DNA of 64,000 nt. It comes from Bufo bufo (lineage: Eukaryota; Chordata; Amphibia; Anura; Bufonidae). The DNA lies in NCBI RefSeq assembly GCF_905171765.1, contig NC_053389.1, positions 216,944,624 to 217,008,623 on the forward strand, given 5' to 3'. Made by a program: the position numbers and the translations under genes. Under the pieces are notes generated by a model. That model was not told the DNA's origin. It searched no databases and saw only the letters and a list, made by a program, of their open reading frames with translations. Below, piece after piece: positions 52,901-64,000 of this stretch. Numbering within the stretch: position 1 is the stretch's first letter; every line of letters begins with the position of its first letter.

Positions 52901-55900
52901 TGGGTGCACCTAAGGGTCGGGGTGGTTGCACCTAAAAGTCAGGGTGGTTGCACCTAATGGTCGGGGTGGATGCACCTAATCGTTGGGGTTGTTGCACCTA
53001 AGGGTCGGAGTGGGTGCACCTAAGGGTCGGGGTGGTTGCACCTAAAAGTCGGGGTGGGTGCACCTAATCGTTGGTGTGGTTGCACCTAAGGGTCGGAGTG
53101 GGTGCACCTAAGGGTCGGGGAGGGTGCACCTAATCGTTGGGGTGGTTGCACCTAAGGGTCGTAGTGGGTGCACATAAGGGTCGGGGTGGTTGCACCTAAA
53201 AGTCGGGGTGGTTGCACCTAATCGTTGGGGTGGTTGCACCTAAGGGTCGGGGTGGGTGCACCTAATCGTTGGGGTGGTTGCACCTAATCGTTGTGGTGGT
53301 TGCACCTAAGGGTCGGAGTGGGTGCACCTAAAAGTCGGGGTGGTTGCACTTAAAAGTCGGGTTAGGTGCACCTAATCGTTGGGGTGGTTGCACCTAAGGG
53401 TCGGAGTGGGGGCACCTAAGGGTCGGGGTGGTTGCAACTAAAAGTCAAGGTGTTTGCACCTAAGGGTCGGGGTGGGTGCACCTAATCGTTGGGGTGGTTG
53501 CACCTAAGGGTCGGAGTGGGTGCACGTAAGGGTCGGGGTGGTTGAACCTAAAAGTCGGGGTGGGTGCACCTAAGGGTCGGGGTGGGTGCACCTAATCGTT
53601 TGGGTGGTTGCACCTAAGGGTGGGAGTGGGTGCACCTAAGGGTCGGGGTAATTGCACCTAAAAGTCAGGGTGGTTGCACCTAAAAGTCGGGGTGGGTGCA
53701 CCTAATCGTTGGGGTGATTGCACCTAAGGGTCGGAGTGGGTGCACCTAAGGGTCGGGGTGGTTTCAACTAAAAGTCGGGGTGGGTGCACCTAAGGGCCGG
53801 GGTGGGTGCAACTAATCGTTGGGGTGGTTGCACCTAAGGGTCAGAGTGGGTGCACCTAAGGGTCGGGGTGGTTGCACCTAAAAGTCGGGGTGGTTGCACC
53901 TAAAAGTCGGGGTGGGTGCACCTAATCGTTGGGGTGGTTGCACCTAAGGGTCGGAGTGGGGGCACCTAAGTGTCGGGGTGGTTGCACCTAAAAGTCGGAG
54001 TGTTTGCACCTAAGGGTCGAGGTGGGTGCACCTAATCGTTGGGGTGGTTGCACCTAAAGGTCGGAGTGGGTGCACCTAAGGGTCGTGGTGGTTACACCTA
54101 AAAGTCGGGGTGGTTGCACCTAAGGGTCGGGGTGGGTGCACCTAATCGTCGGGGTGGTTGCACCAAAAAGTCGGGGTGGTTGCACCTAATCGTTGGGGTT
54201 GTTGCACCTAAGGGTCGAAATGGGTGCACCTAAGGGTCGGGGTGGTTGCACCTAAAAGTCGGGGTGGGTGCACCTAATCGTTGGGGTGGTTGCACCTAAG
54301 GGTCGGAGTGGGTGCACCTAAGGGTCGGGGTGGTTGATCATAAAAGTCGGGGAGGGTGCACCTAATCGTTGGGGTGTTTGCACCTAAGGGTCGGAGTGGG
54401 TGCACCTAAGGGTCGGAGTGGGTGCACCTAAGGGTCGGAATGGTTGCACCTAAAAGTCGGGGTGGTTGCCCCTAAGGGTCGGGGTGGGTGCACCTAATCG
54501 TTAGGGTGGTTGCACCTAAGAGTCGGAGTGGGTGCACCTAAGGGTCGGGGTGGTTGCACCTAAAAGTCGGGGTAATTGCACCTAATCGTTGGGGTGGTTG
54601 CACCTAAGGGTCGGAGTGGATGCACCTAAGGGTCGGGGTGGTTGCACCTAAAAGTCGGGGTGGTTGCACCTAAGTGTCGGGGTGGGGGCACCTAATCGTT
54701 GGGGTGGTTGCACCTAAAGGTCGGAGTGGGTGCACCTAAGGGTCGGGGTGGTTGCACCTAAAAGTCGGGGTGGGTGAACTTAATCGTTGGGGTGGTTGCA
54801 CCTAAGGGTCGGAGTGGGTGCACCTAAGTGTCGGGGTGGTTGCACCTAAAGGTCTGGGTGGGTGCACCTAAGGGCCGGGGTGGGTGCACCTAATCGTTGG
54901 GGTGGTTGCACCTAAGGGTCATGGTGGGTGCACCTAAGGGTCGGGGTGGTTGCACCTAAAAGTCGGGGTGGTTGCACCTAAGGGTCGGGGTGGGTGCACC
55001 TAATCGTTGGGGTGGTTGCACCTAAGGGTCGGAGTGGGTGCACCTAACGGTCGGGTGGTTGCACCTAAAAGTCGGGGTGGTTGCACCTAAAAGTCGGGTT
55101 AGGTGCACCTAATCATTGGGGTGGTTGCACCTAAGGGTCGGAGTGGGGGCACCAAAGGGTCGGGGTGGTTGCAACTAAAAGTCAATGTGTTTGCACCTAA
55201 GGGTCGAGGTGGGTGCACCTAATCGTTGAGGTGGTTGCACCTAAAGGTCGGAGTGAGTGCACCTAAGGGTCGGGGTGGTTGCACCTAAAAGTCGGGGGGG
55301 TTGCACCTAAGGGTCGGGGTGGGTGCACCTAATCGTTGGGGTGGTTGCATCTAAGGATCGGAGTGGGTGCACCTAAGGGTCGGGGTGGTTGCACCTAAAA
55401 GTCGGGGTGGTTGCACCTAATCGTTGTGGTGGTTGCACCTAAGGGTCGGAGTGGGTGCACCTAAGGGTCGGAGTGGGTGCACCTAAGGGTCGGGGTAGTT
55501 GCACCTAAAAGTCCTGGTGGGTGCACCTAATCGTTGGGGTGGTTGCACCTAAGGGTCGGAGTGGGTGCACCTAAGGGTCGTGGTGGTTGCACCTAAAAGT
55601 CGTGGTGGGTGCACCTAATCGATGGGGTGGTTGCACCTAAGGGTCGGAGTGGGTGCACCTAAGGGTCGGGGTGGTTGCACCTAAAAGTCGGGGTGGTTGC
55701 ACCTAAAAGTCGGAGTGGGTGAAACTAATTTTTGGGGTGGTTGCACCTAAGGGTCGGAGTGGGTGCACCTAAGGGTCAGGGTGGTTGCACCTAAAAGTCG
55801 GGGTGGTTGCACCTAAAGTCGGGGTGGGTGCACCTAATCGTTGGGGTGGTTGCACCTAAGGGTCGGAGTGGGTGCACCTAAGGGTCGGGGTGGTTGCACC

Positions 55901-58900
55901 TAAAAGTCGGGGTGGTTGCACCTAAAAGTCGGGTTAGGTGCACCTAATCGTTGGGGTGGTTGCACCTAAGGGTCGGAGTGGGGGCACCTAAGGGTCGGGG
56001 TGGTTGCACCTAAAAGTCGGGGTGTTTACACCTAAGGGTCGAGGTGGGTGCACCTAATCGTTGAGGTGGTTGCACCTAAAGGTCGGAGTGGGTGCACCTA
56101 AGGGTCGGGGTGGTTGCACCTAAATCTCGGGGGGGTTGCACCTAAGGGTCGGGGTGGGTGCACCTAATCGTTGGGGTGGTTGCACCTAAGGGTCGGAGTG
56201 GGTGCACCTAAGGGTCGGGGTGGTTGCACCTAAAAGTCAGGGTGGTTGCACCTAATGGTCGGGGTGGATGCACCTAATCGTTGGGGTTGTTGCACCTAAG
56301 GGTCGGAGTGGGTGCACCTAAGGGTCGGGGTGGTTGCACCTAAAAGTCGGGGTGGGTGCACCTAATCGTTGGTGTGGTTGCACCTAAGGGTCGGAGTGGG
56401 TGCACCTAAGGGTCGGGGTGGGTGCACCTAATCGTTGGGGTGGTTGCACCTAAGGGTCGTAGTGGGTGCACATAAGGGTCGGGGTGGTTGCACCTAAAAG
56501 TCGGGGTGGTTGCACCTAATCGTTGGGGTGGTTGCACCTAAGGGTCGGAGTGGGTGCACCTAAGGGTCGGGGTGGTTGCACCTAATTGTTGTGGTGGTTG
56601 CACCTAAGGGTCGGAGTGGGTGCACCTAAGGGTCGGGGTGGTTGCACCTAAAAGTCGGGGTGGTTGCACCTAAGGGTCGGGGTGGGTGCACCTAATCGTT
56701 GGGGTGGTTGCACCTAAGGGTCGGAGTGGGTGCACCTAAGGGTCGGGGTGGTTGCACCAAAAAGTCGGGGTGGGTGCACCTAATCGTTGGGGTGGTTGCA
56801 CCTAAGGGTCGGAGTGGGTGCACCAAAAAGTCGGGGTGGGTGCACCTAATCGTTGGGGTGGTTGCACCTAAGGGTCGGAGTGGGTGCACCTAAGGTTCGG
56901 GGTGGTTGAACCTAAAAGTCGGGGTGGGTGCACCTAAGGGTCGGGGTGGGTGCACCTAATCGTTTGGGTGGTTGCACCTAAGGGTGGGAGTGGGTGCACC
57001 TAAGGGTCGGGGTAATTGCACCTAAAAGTCAGGGTGGTTGCACCTAAAAGTCGGGGTGGGTGCACCTAATCGTTGGGGTGATTGCACCTAAGGGTCGGAG
57101 TGGGTGCACCTAAGGGTCGGGGTGGTTTCAACTAAAAGTCGGGGTGGGTGCACCTAAGGGCCGGGGTGGGTGCAACTAATCGTTGGGGTGGTTGCACCTA
57201 AAGGTCAGAGTGGGTGCACCTAAGGGTCGGGGTGGTTGCACCTAAAAGTCGGGGTGGTTGCACCTAAAAGTCGGGGTGGGTGCACCTAATCGTTGGGGTG
57301 GTTGCACCTAAGGGTCGGAGTGGGGGCACCTAAGTGTCGGGGTGGTTGCACCTAAAAGTCGGAGTGTTTGCACCTAAGGGTCGAGGTGGGTGCACCTAAT
57401 CGTTGAGGTGGTTGCACCTAAAGGTCGGAGTGGGTGCACCTAAGGGTCGTGGTGGTTACACCTAAAAGTCGGGGTGGTTGCACCTAATGGTCGGGGTGGA
57501 TGCACCTAATCGTTGGGGTTGTTGCACCTAAGGGTCGGAGTGGGTGCACCTAAGGGTCGGGGTGGTTGCACCTAAAAGTCGGGGTGGGTGCACCTAATCG
57601 TTGGTGTGGTTGCACCTAAGGGTCGGAGTGGGTGCACCTAAGGGTCGGGGTGGGTGCACCTAATCGTTGGGGTGGTTGCACCTAAGGGTCGTAGTGGGTG
57701 CACATAAGGGTCGGGGTGGTTGCACCTAAAAGTCGGGGTGGTTGCACCTAATCGTTGGGGTGGTTGCACCTAAGGGTCGGAGTGGGTGCACCTAAGGATC
57801 GGGGTGGTTGCACCTAATCGTTGTGGTGGTTGCACCTAAGGGTCGGAGTGGGTGCACCTAAGGGTCGGGGTGGTTGCACCTAAAAGTCGGGGTGGTTGCA
57901 CCTAAGGGTCGGGGTGGGTGCACCTAATCGTTGGGGTGGTTGCACCTAAGGGTCGGAGTGGGTGCACCTAAGGGTCGGGGTGGTTGCACCAAAAAGTCGG
58001 GGTGGGTGCACCTAATCGTTGGGGTGGTTGCACCTAAGGGTCGGAGTGGGTGCACCTAAGGGTCGGGGTGGTTGAACCTAAAAGTCGGGGTGGGTGCACC
58101 TAAGGGTCGGGGTGGGTGCACCTAATCGTTTGGGTGGTTGCACCTAAGGGTGGGAGTGGGTGCACCTAAGGGTCGGGGTAATATCACCTAAAAGTCAGGG
58201 TGGTTGCACCTAAAAGTCGGGGTGGGTGCACCTAATCGTTGGGGTGATTGCACCTAAGGGTCGGAGTGGGTGCACCTAAGGGTCGGGGTGGTTTCAACTA
58301 AAAGTCGGGGTGGGTGCACCTAAGGGCCGGGGTGGGTGCAACTAATCGTTGGGGTGGTTGCACCTAAGGGTCAGAGTGGGTGCACCTAAGGGTCGAGGTG
58401 GTTGCACCTAAAAGTCGGGGTGGTTGCACCTAAAAGTCGGGGTGGGTGCACCTAATCGTTGGGGTGGTTGCACCTAAGGGTCGGAGTGGGGGCACCTAAG
58501 TGTCGGGGTGGTTGCACCTAAAAGTCGGAGTGTTTGCACCTAAGGGTCGAGGTGGGTGCACCTAATCGTTGAGGTGGTTGCACCTAAAGGTCGGAGTGGG
58601 TGCACCTAAGGGTCGTGGTGGTTACACCTAAAAGTCGGGGTGGTTGCACCTAAGGGTCGGGGTGGGTGCACCTAATCGTCGGGGTGGTTGCACCTAAAAG
58701 TCGGGGTGGTTGCACCTAATCGTTGGGGTGGTTGCACCTAAGGGTCGGAGTGGGTGCACCTAAGGGTCGGGGTGGGTGCACCTAAAAGTCAGGGTGGTTG
58801 CACCTAAGGTCGGGGTGGGTGCACCTAATCGTTGGGGTTGTTGCACCTAAGGGTCGAAGTGGGTGCACCTAAGGGTCGGGGTGGTTGCACCTAAAAGTCG

Positions 58901-61900
58901 GGGTGGGTGCACCTAATCGTTGGGGTGGTTGCACCTAAGGGTCGGAGTGGGTGCACCTAAGGGTCGGGGTGGTTAATCCTAAAAGTCGGGGTGGGTGCAC
59001 CTAATCGTTGGGGTGGTTGCACCTAAGGGTCGGAGTGGGTGCACCTAAGGGTCGGAGTGGGTGCACCTAAGGGTCGGAATGGTTGCACCTAAAAGTCGGG
59101 GTGGTTGCCCCTAAGGGTCGGGGTGGGTGCACCTAATCGTTAGGGTGGTTGCACCTAAGGGTCGGAGTGGGTGCACCTAAGGGTCGGGGTGGTTGCACCT
59201 AAAAGTCGGGGTAATTGCACCTAATCGTTGGGGTGGTTGCACCTAAGGGTCGGAGTGGGTGCACCTAAGGGTCGGGGTGGTTGCACCTAAAAGTCGGGGT
59301 GGTTGCACCTAAGTGTCGGGGTGGGTGAACTTAATCGTTGGGGTGGTTGCACCTAAGGGTCGGAGTGGGTGCACCTAAGTGTCGGGGTGGTTGCACCTAA
59401 AGGTCTGGGTGGGTGCACCTAAGGGCCGGGGTGGGTGCACCTAATCGTTGGGGTGGTTGCACCTAAGGGTCATGGTGGGTGCACCTAAGGGTCGGGGTGG
59501 TTGCACCTAAAAGTCGGGGTGGTTGCACCTAAGGGTCGGGGTGGGTGCACCTAATCGTTGGGGTGGTTGCACCTAAGGGTCGGAGTGGGTGCACCTAACG
59601 GTAGGGTGGTTGCACCTAAAAGTCGGGGTGGTTGCACCTAAAAGTCGGGTTAGGTGCACCTAATCGTTGGGGTGGTTGCACCTAAGGGTCGGAGTGGGGG
59701 CACCTAAGGGTCGGGGTGGTTGCAACTAAAAGTCAAGGTGTTTGCACCTAAGGGTCGAGGTGGGTGCACCTAATCGTTGAGGTGGTTGCACCTAAAGGTC
59801 GGAGTGGGTGCACCTAAGGGTCGGGGTGGTTGCACCTAAAAGTCGGGGTAATTGCACCTAATCGTTGTGGTGGTTGCACCTAAGGGTCGGAGTGGGTGCA
59901 CCTAAGGGTCGGGGTGGTTGCACCTAAAAGTCGGGGTGGTTGCACCTAAGTGTCGGGGTGGGTGCACCTAATCGTTGGGGTGGTTGCACCTAAGGGTCGG
60001 AGTGGGTGCACCTAAGGGTCGGGGTGGTTGCACCTAAAAGTCGGGGTGGGTGAACCTAATCGTTGGGGTGGTTGCACCTAAGGGTCGGAGTGGGTGCACC
60101 TAAGTGTCAGGGTGGTTGCACCTAAAGGTCTGGGTGGGTGCACCTAAGGGCCGGGGTGGGTGCACCTAATCGTTGGGGTGGTTGCACTTAAGGGTCATGG
60201 TGGGTGCACCTAAGGGTCGGGGTGGTTGCACCTAAAAGTCGGGGTGGTTGCACCTAAGGGTCGGGGTGGGTGCACCTAATCGTTGGGGTGGTTGCACCTA
60301 AGGGTCGGAGTGGGTGCACCAAAAAGTCGGGGTGGGTGCACCTAATCGTTGGGGTGGTTGCACCTAAGGGTCGGAGTGGGTACACCTAAGGTTCGGGGTG
60401 GTTGAACCTAAAAGTCGGGGTGGGTGCACCTAAGGGTCGGGGTGGGTGCACCTAATCGTTTGGGTGGTTGCACCTAAGGGTGGGAGTGGGTGCACCTAAG
60501 GGTCGGGGTAATTGCACCTAAAAGTCAGGGTGGTTGCACCTAAAAGTCGGGGTGGGTGCACCTAATCGTTGGGGTGATTGCACCTAAGGGTCGGAGTGGG
60601 TGCACCTAAGGGTCGGGGTGGTTTCAACTAAAAGTCGGGGTGGGTGCACCTAAGGGCCGGGGTGGGTGCAACTAATCGTTGGGGTGGTTGCACCTAAGGG
60701 TCAGAGTGGGTGCACCTAAGGGTCGGGGTGGTTGCACCTAAAAGTCGGGGTGGTTGCACCTAAAAGTCGGGGTGGGTGCACCTAATCGTTGGGGTGGTTG
60801 CACCTAAGGGTCGGAGTGGGGGCACCTAAGTGTCGGGGTGGTTGCACCTAAAAGTCGGAGTGTTTGCACCTAAGGGTCGAGGTGGGTGCACCTAATCGTT
60901 GAGGTGGTTGCACCTAAAGGTCGGAGTGGGTGCACCTAAGGGTCGTGGTGGTTACACCTAAAAGTCGGGGTGGTTGCACCTAATGGTCGGGGTGGATGCA
61001 CCTAATCGTTGGGGTTGTTGCACCTAAGGGTCGGAGTGGGTGCACCTAAGGGTCGGGGTGGTTGCACCTAAAAGTCGGGGTGGGTGCACCTAATCGTTGG
61101 TGTGGTTGCACCTAAGGGTCGGAGTGGGTGCACCTAAGGGTCGGGGTGGGTGCACCTAATCGTTGGGGTGGTTGCACCTAAGGGTCGTAGTGGGTGCACA
61201 TAAGGGTCGGGGTGGTTGCACCTAAAAGTCGGGGTGGTTGCACCTAATCGTTGGGGTGGTTGCACCTAAGGGTCGGAGTGGGTGCACCTAAGGGTCGGGG
61301 TGGTTGCACCTAATCGTTGTGGAGGTTGCACCTAAGGGTCGGAGTGGGTGCACCTAAGGGTCGGGGTGGTTGCACCTAAAAGTCGGGGTGGTTGCACCTA
61401 AGGGTCGGGGTGGGTGCACCTAATCGTTGGGGTGGTTGCACCTAAGGGTCGGAGTGGGTGCACCTAAGGGTCGGGGTGGTTGCACCAAAAAGTCGGGGTG
61501 GGTGCACCTAATCGTTGGGGTGGTTGCACCTAAGGGTCGGAGTGGGTGCACCTAAGGGTCGGGGTGGTTGAACCTAAAAGTCGGGGTGGGTGCACCTAAG
61601 GGTCGGGGTGGGTGCACCTAATCGTTTGGGTGGTTGCACCTAAGGGTGGGAGTGGGTGCACCTAAGGGTCGGGGTAATATCACCTAAAAGTCAGGGTGGT
61701 TGCACCTAAAAGTCGGGGTGGGTGCACCTAATCGTTGGGGTGATTGCACCTAAGGGTCGGAGTGGGTGCACCTAAGGGTCGGGTGGTTTCAACTAAAAGT
61801 CGGGGTGGGTGCACCTAAGGGCCGGGGTGGGTGCAACTAATCGTTGGGGTGGTTGCACCTAAGGGTCAGAGTGGGTGCACCTAAGGGTCGAGGTGGTTGC

Positions 61901-64000
61901 ACCTAAAAGTCGGGGTGGTTTGCACCTAAAGTCGGGGTGGGTGCACCTAATCGTTGGGGTGGTTGCACCTAAGGGTCGGAGTGGGGGCACCTAAGTGTCG
62001 GGGGTGGTTGCACCTAAAAGTCGGAGTGTTTGCACCTAAGGGTCGAGGTGGGTGCACCTAATCGTTGAGGTGGTTGCACCTAAAGGTCGGAGTGGGTGCA
62101 CCTAAGGGTCGTGGTGGTTGCACCTAAAGTCGGGGTGGTTGCACCTAAGGGTCGGGGTGGGTGCACCTAATCGTCGGGGTGGTTGCACCTAAAGTCGGGG
62201 TGGTTGCACCTAATCGTTGGGGTGGTTGCACCTAAGGGTCGGAGTGGGTGCACCTAATGGTCGGGGTGGTTGCACCTAAAAGTCGGGGTGGTTGCACCTA
62301 AGGTCGGGGTGGGTGCACCTAATCGTTGGGGTTGTTGCACCTAAGGGTCGGAGTGGGTGCACCTAAGGGTCGGGGTGGTTGCACCTAAAGTCGGGGTGGG
62401 TGCACCTAATCGTTGGGGTGGTTGCACCTAAGGGTCGGAGTGGGTGCACCTAAGGGTCGGGGTGGTTGCTCCTAAAAGTCGGGGTGGGTGCACCTAATCG
62501 TTGGGGTGGTTGCACGTAAGGGTCGGAGTGGGTGCACCTAAGGGTCGGAGTGGGTGCACCTAAGGGTCGGATGGTTGCACCTAAAAGTCGGGGTGGTTGC
62601 ACCTAAGGGTCGGAGTGGGTGCACCTAATCGTTCGGGTGGTTGCACCTAAGGGTCGGAGTGGGTGCACCTAAGGGTCGGGGTGGTTGCACCTCAGGGTCG
62701 GGGTGGGTGCACCTAATCGTTAGGGTGGTTGCACCTAAGGGTCGGAGTGGGTGCACCTAAGGGTCGGGGTGGTTGCACCTAAAAGTCGGGGTAATTGCAC
62801 CTAATCGTTGGGGTGGTTGCACCTAAGGGTCGGAGTGGGTGCACCTAAGGGTCGGGGTGGTTGCACCTAAAAGTCGGGGTGGTTGCACCTAAGTGTCGGG
62901 GTGGGTGAACTTAATCGTTGGGGTGGTTGCACCTAAGGGTCGGAGTGGGTGCACCTAAGTGTCGGGGTGGTTGCACCTAAAGGTCTGGGTGGGTGCACCT
63001 AAGGGCCGGGGTGGGTGCACCTAATCGTTGGGGTGGTTGCACCTAAGGGTCATGGTGGGTGCACCTAAGGGTCGGGGTGGTTGCACCTAAAAGTCGGGGT
63101 GGTTGCACCTAAGGGTCGGGGTGGGTGCACCTAATCGTTGGGGTGGTTGCACCTAAGGGTCGGAGTGGGTGCACCTAACGGTAGGGTGGTTGCACCTAAA
63201 AGTCGGGGTGGTTGCACCTAAAAGTCGGGTTAGGTGCACCTAATCGTTGGGGTGGTTGCACCTAAGGGTCGGAGTGGGGGCACCTAAAGGTCGGGGTGGT
63301 TGCAACTAAAAGTCAAGGTGTTTGCACCTAAGGGTCGAGGTGGGTGCACCTAATCGTTGAGGTGGTTGCACCTAAAGGTCGGAGTGGGTGCACCTAAGGG
63401 TCGGGGTGGTTGCACCTAAAAGTCGGGGTAATTGCACCTAATCGTTATGGTGGTTGCACCTAAGGGTCGGAGTGGGTGCACCTAAGGGTCGGGGTGGTTG
63501 CACCTAAAAGTCGGGGTGGTTGCACCTAAGTGTCGGGGTGGGTGCACCTAATCTTTGGGGTGGTTGCACCTAAGGGTCGGAGTGGGTGCACCTAAGGGTC
63601 GGGTGGTTGCACCTAAAAGTCGGGGTGGGTGAACCTAATCGTTGGGGTGGTTGCACCTAAGGGTCGGAGTGGGTGCACCTAAGTGTCAGGGTGGTTGCAC
63701 CTAAAGGTCTGGGTGGGTGCACCTAAGGGCCGGGGTGGTGCACCTAATCGTTGGGGTGGTTTGCACCTAAGGGTCGGGAGTGGGTGCACCTAAGGTCGGG
63801 GTGGTTGCACCTAAGCTGGGGTGGTTGCACCTAATCGTTGGGGTGGGTTGCACCTAAGGGTCGGTGTGGGTGCACCTAAGGGTCGGGTGGTTGCACCTAA
63901 AAGTCGGGTGGTTGCACCTAAGGGTCGGGTGGGTGCACCTAATCGTTGGGTGGTTGCACCTAAGGGTCGGAGTGGGTGCACCTAAGGGTCGGGGTGGTTG
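49957..64000. repeat. 22-bp satellite array with higher-order structure, extends beyond window
   Basis: At least 14 kb of 22-bp monomers, roughly 640 units. Main monomer types: GTGCACCTAATCGTTGGGGT+GG, TTGCACCTAAGGGTCGGAGT+GG, GTGCACCTAAGGGTCGGGGT+GG and TTGCACCTAAAAGTCGGGGT+GG. They alternate in a recurring order of four or five (88-110 bp). Rare variant blocks reveal a higher period: the CGTTTGGG variant is at 53597, 56961, 58127, 60457 and 61623, and the GTTTCAACTA variant at 53761, 57125, 58291, 60621 and 61786. The shortest spacing, 1166 bp, is exactly 53 monomers. The first kilobase (49957-50950) is more irregular. Many monomers contain GTGCAC and most a CpG. Long ORFs such as 56692-56893 are repeat translation. 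Confidence 0.96.

Noticed and set aside
56692..56893. Opposed ORFs inside the 22-bp satellite
   Set aside because: Satellite translation with no codon or conservation signal.
49957..64000. CRISPR-like regular repeats
   Set aside because: No unique spacers: the array is head-to-tail monomers throughout, in a eukaryotic context.
49957..64000. Telomeric origin of the satellite
   Set aside because: Monomers contain CCTAAGGG, which looks telomere-like, but no run of TTAGGG units exists.

Overview
The window reads as vertebrate, most likely frog or toad, intergenic DNA. No host gene, tRNA or rRNA was found. Almost every base that can be assigned belongs to a transposable element or a tandem array. 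The anuran assignment is inference: it rests on the mixture of L1, CR1, piggyBac, Tc1/mariner and many hAT elements and on the hAT ends rich in GTTCGGGTTCG, not on any species-specific gene.

Layout. (1) 1-13340: one L1 LINE on the minus strand, with ORF1 and ORF2 recognisable and 3' end outside the window. It is broken by a DD41D mariner (2395-4055), a piggyBac (4912-10088, itself carrying a small hAT MITE and a deleted Tc1) and a 1-kb fold-back element (11157-12153). (2) 13341-16350: low-information DNA with a candidate solo LTR and two palindromic TTAA-flanked MITEs. (3) 16359-30853: a single hAT element with a perfect 8-bp target duplication, expanded to 14.5 kb by a Tc1 with an intact transposase ORF (DD37E), two minisatellite-bearing hAT derivatives and a 5-kb LTR element. 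(4) 31410-38528: a 5'-truncated CR1 LINE interrupted by a 4.6-kb hAT-type element (which holds a 29-bp minisatellite, a deleted Tc1 and another hAT derivative) and by a 148-bp hAT MITE. (5) 38529-43611: a palindromic MITE, a DD35E Tc1, a mariner scrap and an inverted hAT fragment split by a DD34E Tc1. (6) 43612-48784: a second, end-truncated copy of the large hAT. (7) 48785-49955: a degenerate repeat. (8) 49957-64000: a 22-bp satellite running off the window, with higher-order periodicity of 1166 bp.

The most interesting object is the LTR element at 25470-30497. Its two 1136-bp LTRs are nearly identical, it has a 4-bp target duplication, and it has no gag-pol. Its only long ORF (27079-28476, 465 codons, uninterrupted) encodes a protein with a Y-box-type cold-shock domain, a PPAY motif and a short coiled coil. 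It looks like a recently mobile, non-autonomous LTR retrotransposon carrying a captured or domesticated RNA-binding gene. Other points of note are the five distinguishable Tc1/mariner lineages in one window, a templated inverted insertion inside the DD35E transposase, and the recurring association of non-autonomous hAT elements with palindromic minisatellites.
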